Source of the DNA: Pseudomonadota bacterium
GTDB taxonomy: Bacteria; Desulfobacterota; Syntrophobacteria; Syntrophobacterales; Syntrophobacteraceae
Direction: 5' to 3'
Length of the DNA stretch: 37,779 nucleotides
Assembly (NCBI GenBank): GCA_023416335.1
Contig: JAEZHY010000012.1
Span: 1 to 37,779 of the forward strand
Part shown: piece after piece, positions 1 to 8,353 of the stretch
Numbering within the stretch: the stretch's first letter is position 1
How the letters are laid out: every line of letters begins with the position of its first letter
Notes under the pieces: generated by a model
Database searches by the model: none
What the model was told of the DNA's origin: nothing
Seen by the model: only the letters and a program-made list of their open reading frames with translations
Translations under genes and position numbers: made by a program

Positions 1-99
1 AAGCAGGCGCGCCGCAGTAATGCACATCTGCGCAACTAGAGTTCCGCTACCACATCTGCAGGGCATGTCTCATACTGAACCGCAATGAAACATTTTCTG

Positions 100-128
100 T
101 TGACATTGTCGCAAAACAAACTTAATCT
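100..128 (+). promoter_or_regulatory. Possible sigma-70 promoter upstream of the first regulator
   Basis: A perfect TTGACA (100-105) is followed after 17 bp by TAATCT (123-128), which matches only three of six -10 positions. It would start transcription about 50 bp upstream of the first coding region. No sigma-54 type GG-N10-GC site was seen in the 187 bp before the gene. The weak -10 keeps confidence moderate. Confidence 0.4.
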
Positions 129-187
129 CAGCTACACATTCTTCGGAATGGTTTGCGTTGATGGGTATTTAATCAAAATGACACATC

Positions 188-1615
188 GTGTTTCATTTTG
201 AACCTTCTGCATCCCGAACCCTCTTTACAGATGCCCTGATGAGAAATCCGCAGATCGATCTCCTCGCCGCCCTGGATGAAATCCCCACCGGAATTTGCAT
301 TATCAGCAAGGAGAGGAAGATTATCTTCATGAACCGCACCCTTGAAGCTCTGACGGGCTTCTCGCGTACGGATTGCGAAGGCCTTCCGTGTTCCCACATT
401 CTCCGTTTCAACAACTGTTTTGAGAACTGCCCGGTAAACAAACTCGACGAACGGGAAAGAGTGACCCTGGAAGGGGACATCTTGAACCAGGATCATCAGA
501 AAATCCCGGTAAGAGTGACTTTTGGTCCGCTGCGTTCGGGCAATGGAAATATATCGGGTTACATCGAGACGATCGATGATTTGCGAAACGACCGCAACTT
601 CGACCCCGCAAGGGTTCATCCCTTCAGTTTCGGCCAGATAATCGGGCGCAGCGCGCAGATGGAGAGGATTTTCCAGTTCCTGCCCGTGATCGCGCAATCG
701 GAAGCCCCAGTTTTGATTACCGGTCAGACCGGGACGGGCAAGGACCTGCTGGCAGAGGCGGTACATCACGCATCCCCCCGTGCAAAGAATCCGTTCGTGA
801 CTTTCCGATGCGGGGCTTTACCCGAGTTCCTGATGGAGTCGGAACTGTTCGGCCTGGAGAAGGGAGCTTTCCCTGGAGCTGAAAGCAAGCCTGGAAAATT
901 TCGGCTGGCTCAAAACGGAACGGTCTATCTTGCCGAAGTAGGCGATCTACCGCAGGCGTTGCAGATGAAGCTGGTGACCTGCCTGGATGATAAGACGATT
1001 TTCCCGCTCGGCGGTACCAAAAGCATCGTCACAAACGTTCGCCTCATCGCGGCCTCGAGCAGGAATCTCGAACAGATGGTGCACGAAGGGAAATTCTCCA
1101 AGGAGCTTTACTTCAGGCTCAATGCGGTTGGAATTCATCTTCCTCCGCTCAAGGACCGCGGTGAAGACCTCCGGCTGTTGATGGACCATTTCCTGAGGGC
1201 CCGTTCGTCCCTGCTCAACAAAAACATATCCGGCTTTTCCACCGATTGTCTTCGCAAGCTCGAAGAATACGGCTATCCCGGCAATATCCTTGAGTTGAAG
1301 CATATCGTCGAGTATGCGGTCAGTCTGTGCCAGGGGGAGGAGATCCAACTTCGGGACCTGCCCGCTTACCTGACGGAGAGTTTCAGCGATCTGGAACCAA
1401 TTGCTTCCGTCCCGGCGATGAATTCCGCAGAAGAGAGTGAGGAGAGTCTGGCGTGGTCGGCGGTAGAGCGAAAGATGATTTTAGACGCTCTTGTAAAGGC
1501 AAATGGACGCCGAACTCGTGCGGCTCAACTGCTTGGCTGGGGACGGAGCACGCTTTGGAGAAAAATGAAGCAGTATGGAATGGCAACTTCTGACGGTGAA
1601 TCGGGTGCCAAATGA
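188..1615 (+). CDS. PAS / AAA+ / Fis-HTH regulator, sigma-54-activator-like with altered core motifs
   Basis: Cytoplasmic transcription regulator of NtrC-family architecture but with a PAS sensor (about residues 24-130) instead of a receiver. The AAA+ domain begins near residue 148. The Walker A motif GQTGTGKD (179-186) is intact. The sigma-54 contact loop reads GAFPGA (226-231) instead of GAFTGA, and the Walker B segment reads VYLAEV (246-251), with Ala249 where the family has Asp. An arginine-finger-like YFRLN and a normal Fis-type helix-turn-helix (about 430-465) remain. Together these suggest DNA binding without normal ATP-driven sigma-54 activation; that is inference. The start is GTG 188, but ATG 239 (residue 18) is an alternative; neither has a clear ribosome binding site. 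It overlaps the next gene by ATGA, so they are probably cotranscribed. Confidence 0.9.
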   Translation: MFHFEPSASRTLFTDALMRNPQIDLLAALDEIPTGICIISKERKIIFMNRTLEALTGFSRTDCEGLPCSHILRFNNCFENCPVNKLDERERVTLEGDILNQDHQKIPVRVTFGPLRSGNGNISGYIETIDDLRNDRNFDPARVHPFSFGQIIGRSAQMERIFQFLPVIAQSEAPVLITGQTGTGKDLLAEAVHHASPRAKNPFVTFRCGALPEFLMESELFGLEKGAFPGAESKPGKFRLAQNGTVYLAEVGDLPQALQMKLVTCLDDKTIFPLGGTKSIVTNVRLIAASSRNLEQMVHEGKFSKELYFRLNAVGIHLPPLKDRGEDLRLLMDHFLRARSSLLNKNISGFSTDCLRKLEEYGYPGNILELKHIVEYAVSLCQGEEIQLRDLPAYLTESFSDLEPIASVPAMNSAEESEESLAWSAVERKMILDALVKANGRRTRAAQLLGWGRSTLWRKMKQYGMATSDGESGAK

Positions 1616-1959
1616 CGAAGAAAATACTGCTTGCCCTAGAGGGCAACGATATTGCCCCGCGCTTCGATCTTGCCCCCGAGGTCCTGATCGTTTCGCCCCG
1701 GCAGGACGGAGTTGCAGAAGAGACAAAGACCGTTGTGCTGCCGCGCCCTTCGGCGGAGATGCTCTGCCGGGTTGCCAATGCCGAAAACGTACAGACCGTG
1801 ATATGCGGCGGCATTGAACAAGAGTATCTCGATTACCTTATCTGGAAGAAAGTGGAGATCATCCATTCCGTAATTGGACCGGCAGAAATCGCCCTCAGGC
1901 GTTTACGTGCAGGGACATTGAAGTCGGGCGACATCCTGTTCGAAAAACGGAAGGTATGA
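1612..1959 (+). CDS. NifX/NifB-type iron-molybdenum-cofactor-binding domain protein
   Basis: A 115-residue single-domain protein of the dinitrogenase Fe-Mo cofactor binding fold (NifX / NafY / NifB C-terminal type). The family pattern is visible: an N-terminal beta strand (KKILLALEG), an IAPRFDLAPEV segment, then VICGGIEQEYLDYL and the end segment IGPAEIALRRLRAG. No nif genes are nearby, so a nitrogenase role is not supported. Stand-alone members of this family are common in anaerobes and bind metal clusters or serve unknown roles. The gene overlaps the upstream regulator by 4 bp and sits 1 bp before a sensor kinase gene, so it is embedded in a signalling operon. It could act as a metal or redox co-sensor, which is inference from position only. 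Confidence 0.8.
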   Translation: MTKKILLALEGNDIAPRFDLAPEVLIVSPRQDGVAEETKTVVLPRPSAEMLCRVANAENVQTVICGGIEQEYLDYLIWKKVEIIHSVIGPAEIALRRLRAGTLKSGDILFEKRKV

Positions 1960-1960
1960 A

Positions 1961-3685
1961 ATGACTTTTTCGGCCTGGTTCGGAAAATTGAGTTTTCTCG
2001 ATTTTGCCGGAGAAAACGGCTCGCCTGCAATTTATCGGCTGTTGCGCCGAAGAATCGTCGTATTGATGATCGTCGTGACTATCGTTCCGCTTGCTTCCAT
2101 GGCCATCATCAACTCTCACCAATATCAGGACACGCTGAGGGAGGAGATAGTAAATCCCCTGCTCGTGCTGGTTAACAAGACGAAACACTCGATAGAACTG
2201 TTCCTGGCCGAGCGGCTTTCCGCCGTCAGCTTCATAGCATCAGCGTATTCATTCGATCAACTGGCCGACGAGGCCAACCTGAACCGCATTTTCCGAGTTA
2301 TGAAACAGGAATTTGGCGGTTTTGTCGATCTTGGCCTGATTGACGAGAACGGGCTCCAGGTCAGCTACGTCGGGCCCTACGAGCTAAAGGGAAGAAATTA
2401 CGGTGAGCAGCCCTGGTTCCATGAAGTTCAGATAAGCGGCACCTACGTGAGCGACGTCTTCATGGGATTCCGGAGGTTCCCTCATATCGTCATGGCAGTG
2501 CAGCACCGAACCGACGACGGGAAGTCCTGGATACTTCGGGCAACCATCGATACGCATAAGATAGACGAACTGATTGCTTCGATGCGCCTGGACGCGAAAA
2601 GCGATGGTTTTCTGATCAATAAGAACGGCGTGATTCAGACTTCGACCAAGAGCTACGGAGGGGTGCTCGACAACCTTCCTTTTCAGCTTCCACCCTTTTC
2701 CAGCGAAGCCTCCGTAATGGATGAAATCGACCAGCACAAACGGGAAGTTCTCGTAGCGTACACGTACTTCCTGCACTCGCCCTATGTCCTGATGGTCGTA
2801 AAGCCCAGGGGAGAAGTGTTCCGGTCATGGTACACGCTCAAGACGGAAATCTTTTATGTGTTTCTGGCCAGCGTCGCAATCATCCTCCTGGTTGTTTTCA
2901 AGTTAACCGACCTCCTCGTGAAGCGGATGCGTGAGAGTGAGGAGCGGCGCGAGGCGGCGCTCCGGGAAGTCGAGCACACGCACAAGCTCTCCTCGATCGG
3001 GAGGCTCGCGGCCGGAGTCGCTCACGAGATAAATAATCCGATGGCCATCATCAACGAAAAAACCGGTTTGATGCGGGACCTTATCGAACTCGGTGATGAC
3101 TTTCCTGAAAAGGCCAAATTTCTGTCGCTCACCGATGCCGTGATCAACTCGGTCGAGCGCTGCCGCTCCATAACTCACAGGCTGCTTGGCTTTGCCCGCC
3201 GGATGGAAGCACAGATCGAAACGATGAACCTCAACGAGGTACTTCAGGAGACGGTAGGCTTTGTTGAAAAAGAAGCTCTATACCGCAATATCGACGTGCG
3301 CCTCCAGCTTGCAGAAGACCTGCCTCCGATTTCATCCGATCGAGGACAGCTTCAGCAGGTGTTCCTCAATCTCTTGAGCAACTCGTTTGCAGCCGTCGAA
3401 GACGGTGGGAAGATCGTTGTCACCTCGTGGGAGGAGAATGCCGATGCGGTCGGTGTTTCCGTTGCGGACAACGGGTGCGGAATGTCGGAGGAGACCCTTA
3501 AACGCTTTTTCGAACCTTTCTTCACGACGAAGAAAAAGGGGCACGGGACCGGACTGGGCCTCTTCATAACCTACGGAATCATCAAAAGACTTGGTGGTGA
3601 GATAATAGCAGAAAGCAAGGAAGGGCAGGGCACCACCATGACGATCCACCTGCCGAAAAAGCAAATAGCGGTAAAAGTGGGATAA
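1961..3685 (+). CDS. Membrane sensor histidine kinase, Cache-type extracytoplasmic sensor
   Basis: A 574-residue kinase. One membrane segment lies at about residues 32-50 and a second at about 297-316. The roughly 245-residue region between them has the long helix followed by PAS-like folds of a dCACHE ligand-binding domain (segments such as DLGLIDENG and WILRATID). There is no clear HAMP. The DHp domain carries the phosphoacceptor His355 in GVAHEINNP. The catalytic domain has an N box (VFLNLLSNS), a G1 box (VADNGCGM), an F box (FEPFFTTK) and GTGLGL, so it should be an active kinase. It starts 1 bp after the NifX-like gene and 6 bp before a lone receiver gene, its likely partner. A paralogue with a similar sensor lies at 9572-11314. 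Confidence 0.93.
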   Translation: MTFSAWFGKLSFLDFAGENGSPAIYRLLRRRIVVLMIVVTIVPLASMAIINSHQYQDTLREEIVNPLLVLVNKTKHSIELFLAERLSAVSFIASAYSFDQLADEANLNRIFRVMKQEFGGFVDLGLIDENGLQVSYVGPYELKGRNYGEQPWFHEVQISGTYVSDVFMGFRRFPHIVMAVQHRTDDGKSWILRATIDTHKIDELIASMRLDAKSDGFLINKNGVIQTSTKSYGGVLDNLPFQLPPFSSEASVMDEIDQHKREVLVAYTYFLHSPYVLMVVKPRGEVFRSWYTLKTEIFYVFLASVAIILLVVFKLTDLLVKRMRESEERREAALREVEHTHKLSSIGRLAAGVAHEINNPMAIINEKTGLMRDLIELGDDFPEKAKFLSLTDAVINSVERCRSITHRLLGFARRMEAQIETMNLNEVLQETVGFVEKEALYRNIDVRLQLAEDLPPISSDRGQLQQVFLNLLSNSFAAVEDGGKIVVTSWEENADAVGVSVADNGCGMSEETLKRFFEPFFTTKKKGHGTGLGLFITYGIIKRLGGEIIAESKEGQGTTMTIHLPKKQIAVKVG

Positions 3686-3691
3686 CGGCAG

Positions 3692-4063
3692 ATGGACAAG
3701 ATCAGGGTGCTGCTCATTGACGATGAAGAAGAGTTTACCTCTGCGCTCGCGGAAAGACTCAGCCTCAGGGGAATTGCCGCTTCGACCTCATCGAGTGGCG
3801 AGGAAGCTCTGAAAATGATCGAATCTTCCCCGCCGCCGGACGTGATCATTCTGGACTTGATGATGCCGGGACTAAGCGGCGTCGAGATTCTTACGCGCAT
3901 AAAAAAGAAGATGCCGGATGTGCGGGTCATTTTTCTCACCGGCCACGGTTCACCTGAAATCGGCGAAGGGCAGATGAACATGGGATCCTGCGAGTATCTT
4001 ATTAAGCCGGTCAAGATAGAGGACCTCATCGAAAGGATACGATCCGCCGCAATGGGACCGTGA
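3692..4063 (+). CDS. Stand-alone response regulator receiver (REC 1)
   Basis: A 123-residue CheY-like receiver with no output domain. The acidic pair is Asp10-Asp11, the phosphoacceptor is Asp55 in ILDLMMPG, the conserved Thr is Thr83 in FLTGHGS and the Lys is Lys105 in YLIKPV. It begins 6 bp after the upstream kinase, which is likely to phosphorylate it. The lack of an output domain means it must act by protein contact or as a phosphorelay intermediate. Its sequence closely resembles the four other receivers between 6335 and 12161. Confidence 0.92.
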   Translation: MDKIRVLLIDDEEEFTSALAERLSLRGIAASTSSSGEEALKMIESSPPPDVIILDLMMPGLSGVEILTRIKKKMPDVRVIFLTGHGSPEIGEGQMNMGSCEYLIKPVKIEDLIERIRSAAMGP

Positions 4064-4170
4064 GACGGCCCCCTCCGGCAACAGCTCCGATCGGCATATC
4101 AAGCGCTTTTCCGGACACGGCCTCAGCAAGAAATACAGAACTGTTTCCGACGGGATAAGGGATTGTGATC

Positions 4171-6348
4171 ATGCTTCGTAAGATTTTTCCGTTTCTTGAC
4201 TGGCTGAAAGACGTAAACGCCTCTACTCTCAAATTGGATCTGGTTTCAGGACTGACCGTTGCATTGATTCTTATTCCTCAGTCGATGGCTTACGCCCAGC
4301 TGGCTGGGATGCCTGTCCATTACGGGCTTTATGCATCTTTCCTGCCTCCTTTGCTGGCCGCCGTATTCGGATCGAGCAGGCAACTCGCAACGGGGCCTGT
4401 CGCAATCGTATCGCTCATGACCTCTGCGGCACTCTCACCGTATGCGACGACTGGAAGCGAAGGATTTGTCGTTTATGCTATCCTGTTGTCCCTGATAGTC
4501 GGCCTGTTCCAGTTTGCACTCGGCGTGCTGCGCCTGGGCCTGGTAGTCAATTTCCTCTCTCATCCCGTCGTAAACGGATTTACGAATGCAGGCGCGATCA
4601 TCATTGCAACATCGCAGCTCTCCAAGATGTTCAACGTTTACGTGGACGATGCCGACCATCATTACATCACGATCTACAGGGTCGTCAAAGCTGCCATCCA
4701 GTACACGCACTGGCCGACGCTCATCCTTGGCGTCGGAGCTTTCGTGCTGATGTATATTTTGCGTCGGATCAACAAGCGTATTCCGTTCGTCCTGGTGGCG
4801 GTTGTGGTAACAACATTGATCTCCTGGGCAACGGGATACGAGAAAAATGTCAAGGTGCCCCTGGATTCAATTGCCTCCGTCGAATGTCGCGAGAACATAC
4901 AGGCATTCAATGCCGCTGCGAAAGAGACGAAGGAGCTTGCGGTCTTTCGTGCCGATAACACACCGAAGCTTGTAAAAGCCGAAGAGACCTACGGCAGTAA
5001 TTCGAGAGAGGTCCTCAACCTGAAGCATGAAGCCGATGTGGCCGAGTCGAGGATGGCAGAGTTGAAAACTGCCATGGCCAATTCCCGCGCCGGGATGAGG
5101 TGCATGCTGTTGACTGCGGCAACCGATGGCTCCGGCAAAACCGTATATCTGCCACGCGACAAGGTGACCGAATCGATGAAAAGCGACGGTTCGATCTGGA
5201 GAATACGGGTCGGAAATCAGGCTCTCGATGAAAAAGGGCTTGTGCTCATGGGAGGCGGCAGTGTTGTCGGGAGCATCCCCAGCGGTCTTCCCAGCTTTGG
5301 TATTCCAAAGTTGGACCTGAATATGCTCCTGAAACTTCTCCCCATTGCGGCAATCATATCCCTCCTCGGCTTCATGGAAGCCATATCGATCGCCAAAGCC
5401 ATGGCCGCAAAAACCGGCCAGAGGCTCGACCCCAACCAGGAATTGATCGGTCAGGGAATCGCCAACATCATTGGGGCCTTCGGAAAAAGCTTCCCGGTAT
5501 CCGGGTCCTTTTCGAGGTCGGCCGTAAATATTCAGGCCGGTGCCGTGACCGGCCTGTCGAGCGTGTTTACGAGCGTAACCGTGGCGCTCGTTCTCCTATT
5601 TTTGACGCCACTGCTGTATCATCTTCCTCAGTCGGTTCTGGCCGCGGTCATCATGATGGCTGTCATCGGCCTGATCAACATCTCGGGTTTCGTTCATGCT
5701 TGGAAAGCCCAATGGTACGACGGGCTCTTTTCGATCATTACTTTTGTTGCCACGCTGATCACGGCGCCCCATCTTGATAAGGGCATCATGATCGGCGTTT
5801 TGCTCTCACTCGGAATGTTCCTCTACAAGAGCATGAGGCCAAAGGTTACAACCCTTTCCATGTATGCGGACAAGTCCTACCAGAGCGCACGCGATTACGG
5901 CCTCAAGGAATGCAAGCACATAGCCATGGTTCGATTCGATGGAGCGCTCTTCTATGCGAATGCCGGTTACCTTGAGGAGAAAGTCTCCGAGCGTATCCGC
6001 GTAATGCCCGAACTGAAACATATTCTGGTTGTTGCGAACGGCGTAAACGATATGGATGCATCAGGTGAAGAAATGCTCTCCCTGATTGTCGATCGCGTCA
6101 GGAGTGCCGGGTATGACATTTCCTTTGCGGGACTCAACGAAAAAGTGCTTGCCGTAATGAAACGTACCCACCTGCTTGAGAAAATCGGCGAAAAGAACAT
6201 TTATTCAACCATTTACAAGGCTGTCGATGTTATACACTCAAGAGCGCATACGCAATGCAGCCACAGCTGTCCTCTCCTTGAGGTATGCTTTGTCGAAGAC
6301 TCGTCTCAACTCGCAAAAGAAGGATTAAAGAGTCATGCCGGTCACTAG
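4171..6348 (+). CDS. SulP family anion permease with STAS domain and large loop insert
   Basis: An inner-membrane transporter of the SulP/SLC26 family (sulfate, bicarbonate or other anions). The N-terminal signature is clear (LIPQSMAYAQLAGMP, then GLYASFLPPLLAAVFGSS), as is the IPSGLPSF motif. The C-terminal STAS domain covers about residues 570-685. Between a membrane helix ending near residue 222 and IPSGLPSF near 370 lies an insert of about 140 residues, rich in charged helix and possibly coiled coil, with two cysteines; typical SulP proteins have only about 20 residues there. After the STAS domain a tail contains CSHSCPLLEVC. The start chosen is ATG 4171, which has AAGGGA 8 nt upstream; GTG 4165 is less good. 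Length is about 725 residues against the usual 500-600. The next gene overlaps by 14 bp. The substrate cannot be told from sequence. Confidence 0.92.
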   Translation: MLRKIFPFLDWLKDVNASTLKLDLVSGLTVALILIPQSMAYAQLAGMPVHYGLYASFLPPLLAAVFGSSRQLATGPVAIVSLMTSAALSPYATTGSEGFVVYAILLSLIVGLFQFALGVLRLGLVVNFLSHPVVNGFTNAGAIIIATSQLSKMFNVYVDDADHHYITIYRVVKAAIQYTHWPTLILGVGAFVLMYILRRINKRIPFVLVAVVVTTLISWATGYEKNVKVPLDSIASVECRENIQAFNAAAKETKELAVFRADNTPKLVKAEETYGSNSREVLNLKHEADVAESRMAELKTAMANSRAGMRCMLLTAATDGSGKTVYLPRDKVTESMKSDGSIWRIRVGNQALDEKGLVLMGGGSVVGSIPSGLPSFGIPKLDLNMLLKLLPIAAIISLLGFMEAISIAKAMAAKTGQRLDPNQELIGQGIANIIGAFGKSFPVSGSFSRSAVNIQAGAVTGLSSVFTSVTVALVLLFLTPLLYHLPQSVLAAVIMMAVIGLINISGFVHAWKAQWYDGLFSIITFVATLITAPHLDKGIMIGVLLSLGMFLYKSMRPKVTTLSMYADKSYQSARDYGLKECKHIAMVRFDGALFYANAGYLEEKVSERIRVMPELKHILVVANGVNDMDASGEEMLSLIVDRVRSAGYDISFAGLNEKVLAVMKRTHLLEKIGEKNIYSTIYKAVDVIHSRAHTQCSHSCPLLEVCFVEDSSQLAKEGLKSHAGH

Positions 6349-7579
6349 TATCTTTTACGGTTCTTACTGCGGTGCTGAAGAAGTTGTCCGGATGGTGATA
6401 GAGAAGACGGGTTATCAATTTGTGGACGACTCTCTTCTCATTAGTGAAACCGGCAAACGGTTCCGCGTCGATGAAAGCAAGATAAGAAAAGCCCTCAGCG
6501 GAAAGGCTTCCATCTTCAACAAATTCACGCACGAAAAAGAGCGCTGCCTGGCTTACATCAAGCGCGTTCTGGCCGATTTCCTGAGAGCCGACGATCTGGT
6601 CGTTGCCGGACTCTCCGGGTTGATGGTTCCCAGGGGAATCTCCCATGTGCTCAATGTCTGTTGCATCGGCGACATGAAATTCCGGACTTCGCTGGCGTGC
6701 CGCGTCGAGAATATCTCCGAAAAGGACGCGGCCAGGAAGATCCATAAGGATGATGAAACGCCAATGGTCCTTGCGGACCAACTCTATAACATGAAAGATC
6801 CGTGGTCCCCGGAACTCTATGACATGGTGATCCCCATGAACAAAGTAGGGGCTCAGGAAGCAGTCCGGTTGATATACGAACATCTCGGAAGTTCCGTATT
6901 GATTCCGACCGAGGACTCCTTGCAAGCCGTTTCGGATTTCGCTCTGGCAGCCGAGGTCAATCTGGTCCTCGCGACCGAAGGGCACGATGTTACAGTTTCG
7001 GCTAATGACGGCGTTGTCTGTATCGAAATCAACAAACATGTTCTCATGCTCTCATCGCTTGAAGAAGAGCTGAAAAAACTCGCACTGTCCGTTCCCGGGG
7101 TTACCGGAGCTGAGACTAAGGTTGGTCCGGGTTATTATCAGAGTGATGTGTATCGGAAATTCGATTTTGATGTTCCTCTGCCGTCAAAAGTCCTGCTGGT
7201 CGACGATGAAAGGGACTTTGTGGAGACGCTGTCCGAACGTCTGCAAATGAGAGATTACTCCTCGGCTGTGGTTTATGGCGGAGAAGAAGCTCTTTCCATC
7301 GTCGAAGAAGATGAACCCGAAGTCATGGTACTCGACCTCAAGATGCCCGGCATAGACGGTCTGGAAGTCCTCAGGCAGGTAAAAGAGAAGCATCCGAATG
7401 TCGAGGTAATCGTTCTCACGGGACATGGTTCGGATGAAGTTGCGAAACTTTGTATCCAGATGGGCGCATGCGCCTATATGGAGAAACCGGTGGACATTGA
7501 AAAGCTCACAAAAGCAATGCAGGATGCGTACAAGAAAGTTCGTGGAGAGCGCGCCGGCACGTCCAAGAAGCCAAACTGA
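6335..7579 (+). CDS. Cytidylate-kinase-like / BON-like / receiver fusion protein
   Basis: A 414-residue soluble fusion. Residues 1-190 resemble the cytidylate-kinase-like (Cytidylate_kin2) family: an initial strand, a loop GSYCGAEEV in place of a standard P-loop, FVDDSLL, then VVAGLSG and the ISEKDAARKIHKDDE segment that corresponds to the lid region. Residues about 205-280 look like a BON-type module (alternating strands with VTVSANDGVVCIEI, ending in the helix and GVTGAETKV). Residues about 286-405 are a receiver with Asp290-Asp291, phosphoacceptor Asp334 in VLDLKMPG, and the Lys of YMEKPV. The 14-bp overlap with the SulP gene and GAAGGA about 10 nt before ATG 6335 suggest translational coupling. 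The first domain lacks a recognisable Walker A lysine and may bind nucleotide without being a kinase. The receiver is a clear call; the other two are fold-level guesses. Confidence 0.85.
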   Translation: MPVTSIFYGSYCGAEEVVRMVIEKTGYQFVDDSLLISETGKRFRVDESKIRKALSGKASIFNKFTHEKERCLAYIKRVLADFLRADDLVVAGLSGLMVPRGISHVLNVCCIGDMKFRTSLACRVENISEKDAARKIHKDDETPMVLADQLYNMKDPWSPELYDMVIPMNKVGAQEAVRLIYEHLGSSVLIPTEDSLQAVSDFALAAEVNLVLATEGHDVTVSANDGVVCIEINKHVLMLSSLEEELKKLALSVPGVTGAETKVGPGYYQSDVYRKFDFDVPLPSKVLLVDDERDFVETLSERLQMRDYSSAVVYGGEEALSIVEEDEPEVMVLDLKMPGIDGLEVLRQVKEKHPNVEVIVLTGHGSDEVAKLCIQMGACAYMEKPVDIEKLTKAMQDAYKKVRGERAGTSKKPN

Positions 7580-7590
7580 ACGACCGCGAA

Positions 7591-8292
7591 ATGAATGCCT
7601 TAATCCCGGACTCAACGAGAGGATGTGATTTGGAAGGCGAAGAACTTGCGTTTTTCGGCAAGGTGGCTGCCGGAGTCACACACGAGCTGAAGAATGTTCT
7701 GGCCATAATAAATGAGGCCAACGGCTTGATGGCTGATTTGATGGGAATGGCAAAGGACGTTCCCTTGCCGTTCCGTGACCGGTTTGTACGGTCTATCGGA
7801 AAAATTGAAGATCAGGTCCGCCGTGGAGTGGAGATCACCGGGAAGTTCAACCGCTTTTCCCATAGCATGGACAATCCAGTGGCAGACGTCGAACTCAATG
7901 AAATCACGCTGCAAACGGTAGCTTTAGCCGAGCGCTTTGCCAGGCTGAAGTATATCCGGCTGGAATGGGATCCCTCCGGGCAAGCCGTTGTATTGGGAAA
8001 GACGAACGCATTCAGGCTGCAGATGGCCCTTACGAGGGGAATAGAAGCTCTGATGGCGGCCATGCCGAGCCCTGGCGCGATCAGGCTTGCTGTTCGTAAT
8101 GATACGACGCGGCCCGGCATGGATATCAGCTGCAAGCCGGATACGCCAGGCGAAGTGATTTCGAGGGAAACCATGTTTGCCGCCCCTGAGTGGCAAACAT
8201 TCGAAAGTTCGGTCGCCCTTATCGGCGCGGAAGTTCTTTGGAGAGATGATTTGTCCGAAACCGGCTTCAGCGTTATTTTCAAAGGCAATTAA
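7591..8292 (+). CDS. Histidine-kinase-like protein with DHp domain but no recognisable ATP-binding motifs
   Basis: A soluble protein of 233 residues. Residues about 18-110 are a DHp domain closely matching that of the kinase at 1961 (GKVAAGVTHELKN with His31, then LAIINEANGLMADL). The remaining about 120 residues occupy the place of the catalytic domain, but no N box, no DxGxG, no F box and no GTGLGL are visible. No membrane segment is seen. It therefore probably cannot autophosphorylate. By analogy with ChpT or Spo0B it may accept phosphate from a receiver and pass it to another; that is inference. Start ATG 7591 lacks a good ribosome binding site; TTG 7630 has GAGAGG 7 nt upstream and would keep the whole DHp domain. 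It lies between two receiver genes. Confidence 0.85.
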   Translation: MNALIPDSTRGCDLEGEELAFFGKVAAGVTHELKNVLAIINEANGLMADLMGMAKDVPLPFRDRFVRSIGKIEDQVRRGVEITGKFNRFSHSMDNPVADVELNEITLQTVALAERFARLKYIRLEWDPSGQAVVLGKTNAFRLQMALTRGIEALMAAMPSPGAIRLAVRNDTTRPGMDISCKPDTPGEVISRETMFAAPEWQTFESSVALIGAEVLWRDDLSETGFSVIFKGN

Positions 8293-8353
8293 ACGGCTTC
8301 ATTCGTTTCCTGCTTCCATATCTTATGAAACTTCGCTCAAGGACTGTTGCCGT

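Noticed and set aside
8177..8353. Upstream extension of the receiver at 8354
   Set aside because: It overlaps the kinase-like gene, and its residues do not resemble any receiver; ATG 8354 has AAGGA and fits the fold.
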